A stretch of DNA of 64,000 nt from Triplophysa rosa (Eukaryota; Chordata; Actinopteri; Cypriniformes; Nemacheilidae), in the NCBI RefSeq assembly GCF_024868665.1, contig NC_079897.1, positions 1,390,777 to 1,454,776 on the forward strand. The letters run 5' to 3'. Under the pieces are notes generated by a model. The model searched no databases, was not told where the DNA came from, and saw nothing but the letters and a program-made list of their open reading frames with translations. A program made the translations under genes and the position numbers. The number at the start of each line of letters is the position of its first letter. The first letter of the stretch is position 1. This document shows positions 58,463-64,000 of this stretch, in pieces.

Positions 58463-61400
58463 CTAAGCAACGACCGTCTGGCTGCTTAAATCACTGAAGA
58501 AAGTGTCTCTCTTGTGCTGAAGGGCATCCAGAAAGCATTGCACCCTCTCCTCTCGTCTGGCAGTGTAGTTTAGCAGCGCTGTCTGATGACTCTGGGCATC
58601 CAGAGGCTTTCCATTCCCATGATGCTGCAGGAGTTCAGCCACACATGTGCGGTCCGCTTCCATCTGCTGTCGTACTTCATCTTCTCTGTGCAGCTCCTGA
58701 GCTTTCTGCAACAATTAGACACAACTATTGCTTTAATAAACTTTAAAATGAGGTTATGATGTTAAAGTTCCTTATATATTTAATTGATGTTATAATTGTA
58801 GTGTTAGGAAAGCATTTAAGCAATATTTCTAACTAACATTGACACAAAATGTACTTGAGCATTAAGCAACAACGGTAAAGGCTGTAATACAATATCCTGT
58901 GTCTTAACGTTGGTCATAAACATCTGAATCATTTGGAAAAAAACAATGCAACTCGGAAGCCTAAATTATTAGGACATGAATTATCAAAAAACAAAACTGC
59001 TACTGAAACATATACCAGAAAGTCATTCTAGCTGTGTGTCACTATAAAAGCAGAAACCGGAAAATAAGAGTATTATGACATACCTGGAGAGATCGATAGC
59101 TTAACTGGTACTGCAAAATAGCTTCACACAGATTCCAGAAGGAATATTCTGGCCACAGGACAGACTGGAACACTAGGCACGAATATGAGGTCTGTGGAGG
59201 TTACAGGGAAATGAAAAAAACATTTATAGTCAAAAGCTGCAGGTGAATATTAAAAATAATAGACGCAGCCGACGACATCTTTTTGTACTGTAGTGGCCAC
59301 CGTCGTGTTTGGACTGAGAGATTCGTTGCAAATCTATAATACAACGCTAGTGGCCGATGTAAATCAAAAACTGCTCCTTTAAATGCTTCACTTAAAAGTG
59401 AACATTCTGTCATCATTTGGTACAAGTAATTACTTATTCTGTGTTAAGTTTGATCTTATTTTCAACTTTAATGTCAATGCACTTTTTTCCGTTTTTACAG
59501 TAAAGGGTAGTACTGGGCGGTTTGCCAAAAATCTGTATCAGAGTATTTTTGTGGATTTGGACGGTTTCCCGGTTTTTCAAAGTTAGGATAGAGCAGACGA
59601 GTCTGACTTTATAGCTGCTCAGCTGTGTATGTATAGAGAAGANNNNNNNNNNNNNNNNNNNNNNNNNNNNNNNNNNNNNNNNNNNNNNNNNNNNNNNNNN
59701 NNNNNNNNNNNNNNNNNNNNNNNNNNNNNNNNNNNNNNNNNNGGAAGAATAATCACTAAAAGCCTTCAGGTCTCGCGGGTTGTTTGAGTATGCGCGCGCC
59801 CAGAGAGTCAGAGCACAAAATACTAAACGGAGTTCTCTTTCACGCCTTCTTACTCTGAAACGGACATATTAACACAAAATAACCTAAAAATTCCCATATT
59901 AACAAGAAACCTTGTAAAGGTATTCAGTTTGTTTCGTGACCAAACAGTTGGGAAACAAAACACGTGTTCCAGTATATTGCGCGAGCTCTTAAAGGGGCAG
60001 CAGCATAATAAAGATCTCTGTTTATAATGTTCATCAAACAACAACGGACGGGCCCAAAAACACTCACTGATATTAAAGGAATTGTGTTCTCTTATAGGAG
60101 TCGTTCACAACAAATAAAGGAAGAAAGTAGCTTTAAGAAAGATGTGCTTTAAATATGGTAAAGTGTTGAAAGAGAGTTTACATATACAATAAAAATAATT
60201 CAATCATAAACAATGATTTGTATTAATTTCTAATTGATTTATTAATGTATTAAACACATTTTAATGAAGTTTTAGTGATTCTTTTTTCTTACCTCACCCC
60301 ACGACTCTGGTGCTATCAAATTAAGGGCTGGTGCCACCAACTGAATAACTTGGTAGCACCAGTGCCACCTCTCTCAAGTGTTAGTCTAGAGCCCTGCTTT
60401 CTTGTAGAATTGTGCTTCAAATAAAGAACTTTATGTTGACCATGAAAGCTGCATTGATACACGTTTGGCTTCTATCAATAGCGACTCACAAATAAATAGT
60501 ATTTAGCGTGATGTGTAACGTTTTGTATGCTTTGCAGTATTGTTAGAGATCTTTATACAATAGTTCAGTGCTTAAAGATTAAACACGTGTTTCCTGCATT
60601 AGCTTCACATGCATACAATACTTGCAACACATTTCGTTATCTTTGCTGTTTTGTACCTTAGCCGGGGAAATTCTTGTATTCTGCATATTTATTTAATTTG
60701 CAAGATTGAGCGCTTCACCTCTTACCCGTAACCCGCGAATTACGCCTTTGGGGTCGGGGGCTCTGATAGATAAGAGAATGGTTGAAGGAGGGGAAACGAA
60801 AATGAGTGACTGAATGCGCAGCTTGCGCAATATAACATTTCTGCGCATTAAATTTATAATAAAATTATATATTGATCAGTTTGACAGTCGCACCGGTGTG
60901 ACCATTAAGAAAAACTTGTCGCACTGGCAGGAAAATTTGTCGCAAAATGAGACCATTTAGTCGCAGTCTAGCGTGTCAGAGCATTGGTTATTATTTTCGG
61001 ACGGATCAGGCCTTAATTTAACATTCTTAACGAAAAAGTTGTCAATCGTTTTTTTCATCTTCTCTCATCATCCACGGATACATCCACTCTGTTTATCTGA
61101 CGGGTCTATAGGCTACTCACCTCTCTGTCCGACTGCAGCACAGCATTTTCAAACGTACACACACACACGTACAGGAATATCTGGACCACGGCCAATCAGA
61201 GGGGGGTCCGCCCTTCACTATCTCTGATTGGTTTAGACCACGATATGGGCCTAATGTGTCTGTTGTTGAACCACAGGGAGACTTTCGCAGAGACTTTATT
61301 TCCCTTGAATGGCTGGTCGCACCGGTGCGACCTCAGATTGTTTTTAGTCGCACCATTGAGAAATTAGGTCGCATGTGCGACTAGCCTGCAAGTTTGCGCT

Positions 61401-62545
61401 GTAAAAGCAGATGCGACTGACTTTTTAAGCTCACGTATGTATAGAGAAGATGAGTCTGACTTTATAGCTGCGCAGCTGCGTATGTTTAGAGAAGGCGCGC
61501 GTACTTGAGTTTTTAATCGGCTCTGCTCACGCTGTACAGAGCAGGCGTGACTATGTAACTGCGCAGCTCGAGCTGTATAAAAAAGACGCGCATGACTTTT
61601 ACGCTGCTTATTCACCCCTACCGGTCTGCCGGTCTTTTTAAAGGAGACATCAGATGAAAACCCCACTTTTTCTGTGTCAGGCTTGTTCGACTTTTTGCGG
61701 CGGTGCACAGAACCACCTGGCATATGACATCAAAGTTCTGCAGCAGCAATTCAAAAGCAAACAGAGCAGTCGACTCTCTCTCGCGGTGCTGCAGACCGCT
61801 CTAAATTACGCAGCATGATAGGTATGTTTGAGTCAGAAATGCGCAGAAGCTGCGCAATAGGCTATTAAATATGATTGGGTTTACGTGCACCTTCCCTGCA
61901 AAGTGAATGAACATAATTTATTAACACAAGTAACCAATTAATTTGGCAATTAATTTGACTGCAATTGCCGACTCAGTTGATTTTTATCTGCCTCTGGTGG
62001 GTGTTAATTTCAAACCCTGAATGCAAGATAATAACTCAAAACACTTTTAAAGGGTTCTACGGACCCCCTGCAATTACGGCACGGACCACTAGGGGACCAC
62101 GGACCCCTGGTTGAGAAACACGAAAAACAAAAATCTGCTTTGGTCTTCATCATTATTTGCTGAAGTTCCGCTTTCCTGCAGAACACTCATTATAGTCTTC
62201 AGCGCTTGCTTGCAATAGTAATTACAGACTGCTAGTGAATATGTGTGGGTTCAGGTCATGAAAAACAACTGAAGGGTTCCTTTCATACTTAAACACCTCT
62301 CTGAATACATCACACAATCACCAGAAATAAATAAAGACTTTCATTTAAGATCCATCTTATCCTGTTACTGACTGTAATTCTCTCTTTCATATTTAGTAAT
62401 GACGTTATAGGTTTGTGAACAAAAGACATGCAAGTACCTTCAAAAAGACTGTGCTTAGTTCATATAAAGCAGCAAGAATAGATGGAAAGCTGATTTTTTT
62501 GTATGCAACTTGGAGCAATTGAGTTTCTAGAACATTTATTGGATG
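58463..62545 (-). CDS. 3' exons of an unidentified protein-coding gene (partial)
   Basis: Three phase-0 exons on the minus strand: 62545-62438 (36 codons, [17 protein letters not shown]...), 59191-59084 (36 codons, [20 protein letters not shown]...), 58705-58463 (80 codons plus TAG). Acceptors are strong (CCTCCACAG, TTGTTGCAG), donors are GTACTT and GTATGT. Joined, they give 152 residues: mostly helical, with alternating aromatic and leucine residues in the first two exons, then a charged helix [14 protein letters not shown] and a C-terminal [13 protein letters not shown] segment. No signal peptide, membrane span or motif is recognised, and I do not know the family. The 3.2-kb intron between the first two exons is packed with repeats and holds an assembly gap, so an exon could be hidden there. 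Upstream exons are expected beyond 62.6 kb. Confidence 0.6.
59505..62110. repeat. Repeat-rich intron: nested inverted-repeat elements and a minisatellite
   Basis: Includes an element starting 'tactgggcggtttgcc' at 59507; a block with 'gtcgcaccggtgtgac' at about 60886 and 'gtcgcaccggtgcgac' at about 61316, i.e. inverted ends of a second element; 'ggtgctatcaaattaag'/'ggtagcaccagtgccac' near 60310-60370; and copies of 'gagtctgactttatagctgc' at about 59599 and 61451. Confidence 0.6.
59643..59742. other. Assembly gap of 100 N
   Basis: Exactly 100 Ns, the usual placeholder for a gap of unknown size. The left edge breaks inside 'tgtatgtatagagaaga', a sequence that recurs at 61433-61450, so the gap likely reflects a collapsed repeat. 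Confidence 0.98.
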
Positions 62546-62627
62546 CTAAAATAACATTTTAAACAACCCCCCCCCAACCCATTCTAAATCTAATTTTATG
62601 TCAATTATATTGTGATGAAAAACGTTT

Positions 62628-62714
62628 CTATATATGAGCAGCTGTGACTGTCCTCTTGTCAGGGTTCAGGATGAAGTGTATGCCTGGAGGAGAATGACAC
62701 ACTGGCACAGGAGC
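62628..62714 (-). other. Candidate exon upstream of the unidentified gene
   Basis: A very good acceptor (CTGTCTGTCATCTATCATAG) ends at 62715. The following phase-0 frame gives APVPVCHSPPGIHFILNPDK... and stops after 28 codons. No strong donor follows (only GTGTGT or a GC-type site near 62684), so it is unclear whether this is an alternative last exon or an internal exon with a weak donor. Confidence 0.35.
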
Positions 62715-63133
62715 CTATGATAGATGACAGACAGATAAGAAGAGACAAATAATGTGCTTTTGGACTATGAAAAAGGAAAGTGCAAAAGACAACTACAAAA
62801 ACTAAATAGAAAACTATACATAAATAACACCAGTTTAACGCAGGAAAGCTGTAAATAACCAAACCTTTAATACAAAAAAAATCCTACCTCAACTCACATT
62901 TTTAAATTACTGACTCCACCAATATCTATTGCAATGCTAAACAGCAGAAGGAAAAATATTTAAGTTTAGAGGTACATGAAAGAAGCTTAGGAGAAAACTA
63001 GGTTTCTCCCGAACCAAATTTCTGAGCTTCATGCAGTAGATTTAATCTGTCCTATCAGACAGAACCGACCCGCTTCAGAGAGATACAGGGTTGCCATGAC
63101 TACAGATGCTCGGCTGCAACAAGTGAGCAGAGG

Positions 63134-63489
63134 TTATCCGTAAGCCAAGTAATGAGACAATTTCAGAGGTGGATACAAATGAGGGGCTTTAAAATATGGA
63201 ATTAACTTTTCTGGGCTCCAGACTAAAGCGGTCGCATTTTCAGGTGATATTTTTGGAGATCGGTACCGGTGACCATCAAAATTTACAAATTTTAAATCAG
63301 ATGCAGCTGGACTTTTTCTCGTAGGCTCAGCGCCAGTGATCTGCTCTCCGTTGTGGGGTGTCTTTACAAAAACACTGTGTGCACTCAATGGACTGACATT
63401 TGGAGCTGCAGTTGCGGTATTACGCCAGAATGGAGGCACTGTTTCATTATCAGCACAGTGAGGCAATGAAGAGTTGCAAAAATGTCCTC
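63134..63489 (-). other. Candidate Pro/Ser-rich coding exon
   Basis: After an acceptor-like GGTCTTTAG (63490) there are 117 open codons ending in TAA. The product is rich in Pro, Ser and Asn with several Ser-Pro sites (VSPLSAH, YRSPKISPENA, VWSPEK) and ends PLKLSHYLAYG. Its composition is more protein-like than most frames in the window. It lies on the same strand just upstream of the unidentified gene and may be one of its exons or the last exon of another. Donor and family are unknown. Confidence 0.35.
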
Positions 63490-63685
63490 CTAAAGACCGA
63501 TATTAGGAGCTGTGTATTTCTCGGCTGTTCAGATGAATATTGTTTCTATTGCCCCCAAGTAATATTAATTTCTGGTTAAGTTTCCCTAAATGAATGTGGC
63601 GTACATCATTGAAATGTTTTAAGCTGTGCAGTTGGCTCATTGAATCTGCGTTATACTGTAAACAGCGAGTTCGCCAGTATGAACT

Positions 63686-63800
63686 AGGGTTGTTCCGATA
63701 CCGATACTAGTACCGGAAATTCCGCCGATACCACATACAATTCTGGTATCGGAATCGGCGAGTACTTGAATCCATGTACCGATCCGATACCAATTTCTTA
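63686..63800. mobile_element. End of a hAT-like element ('agggttgttccgataccga')
   Basis: 'agggttgttccgataccgat' followed by inverted 'ggtatcggaatcggcgag' and 'accgatccgatacca' units. The right end is not identified within the window. Confidence 0.6.
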
Positions 63801-64000
63801 AACAGGACGTAGGTATGCCCGCTAGCTTTGCTTAATGCTGCAAATGGCAAGGCTTCTTCACTGCTCATATTGCAAACACAGAAAGTTGTGCTATGAAGAA
63901 GAAATGAAAATGTGCTAGGGACATGCATGAATATTCGATCCGCAATAATTATTAGAAAATTAAAAATGCTATTTGAATATTTTTATTTTTCATAAAAAAA

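Noticed and set aside
58463..62545. Assignment of the unidentified gene to a meiotic or centrosomal protein
   Set aside because: Resemblance to several helical proteins was considered, but none could be matched residue by residue, so no name is given.

Overview
The window is nuclear DNA from a teleost fish, most likely a cyprinid or close relative. It is AT-rich, the genes are split by introns with GT-AG borders, and it carries many short palindromic DNA transposons and tRNA-derived SINEs of kinds I associate with carp- and zebrafish-like genomes. One recurrent type has ends reading 'attttcatttttgggtgaac' or variants. All gene models were built by hand from reading frames, splice signals and remembered family sequences. 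No database search was run.

Layout. (1) 7.6-10.7 kb, minus strand: a complete four-exon gene matching human C1orf232. (2) 16-36.8 kb, plus strand: a tandem cluster of clade-B serpins of the SERPINB1 (leukocyte elastase inhibitor) type. It has two intact genes (16.4-20.1 and 28.9-31.7 kb) and two wrecks (22.96-25.55 and 35.07-36.76 kb), one of them split by a foldback transposon. (3) 45.8-47.4 kb, minus: a two-exon gene for a 65-residue protein with a basic N-terminus and one membrane segment, not recognised. (4) 55.1-57.1 kb, minus: a complete six-exon HMGN nucleosome-binding protein gene. (5) 58.4-63.5 kb, minus: the 3' exons of a gene I cannot name, with a repeat-rich intron that contains a 100-N assembly gap. 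The rest is intergenic sequence dominated by mobile elements and microsatellites.

Biology. In human, C1orf232 and HMGN2 lie in the same cytoband (1p36.11), whereas SERPINB1 is on 6p25, so the serpin cluster may sit inside an otherwise conserved block. The two intact serpins should be intracellular or leaderless serine-protease inhibitors. Their reactive loops differ (predicted P1-P1' Thr-Ser versus Arg-Ser), which suggests different target proteases.

The most striking feature is in the first serpin. Its helix C-D loop exon has expanded into eight tandem Pro/Lys/Gln-rich repeats, each with a Gln-Asp/Glu-Pro-Leu/Trp-Lys core. This resembles the transglutaminase-substrate repeats of trappin-2/elafin, an unrelated protease inhibitor. 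Orphan promoter-like signals (twin CRE sites at 6.1 kb, TATA box plus splice donor at 12.2 kb and at 52.6 kb) hint at further transcripts.
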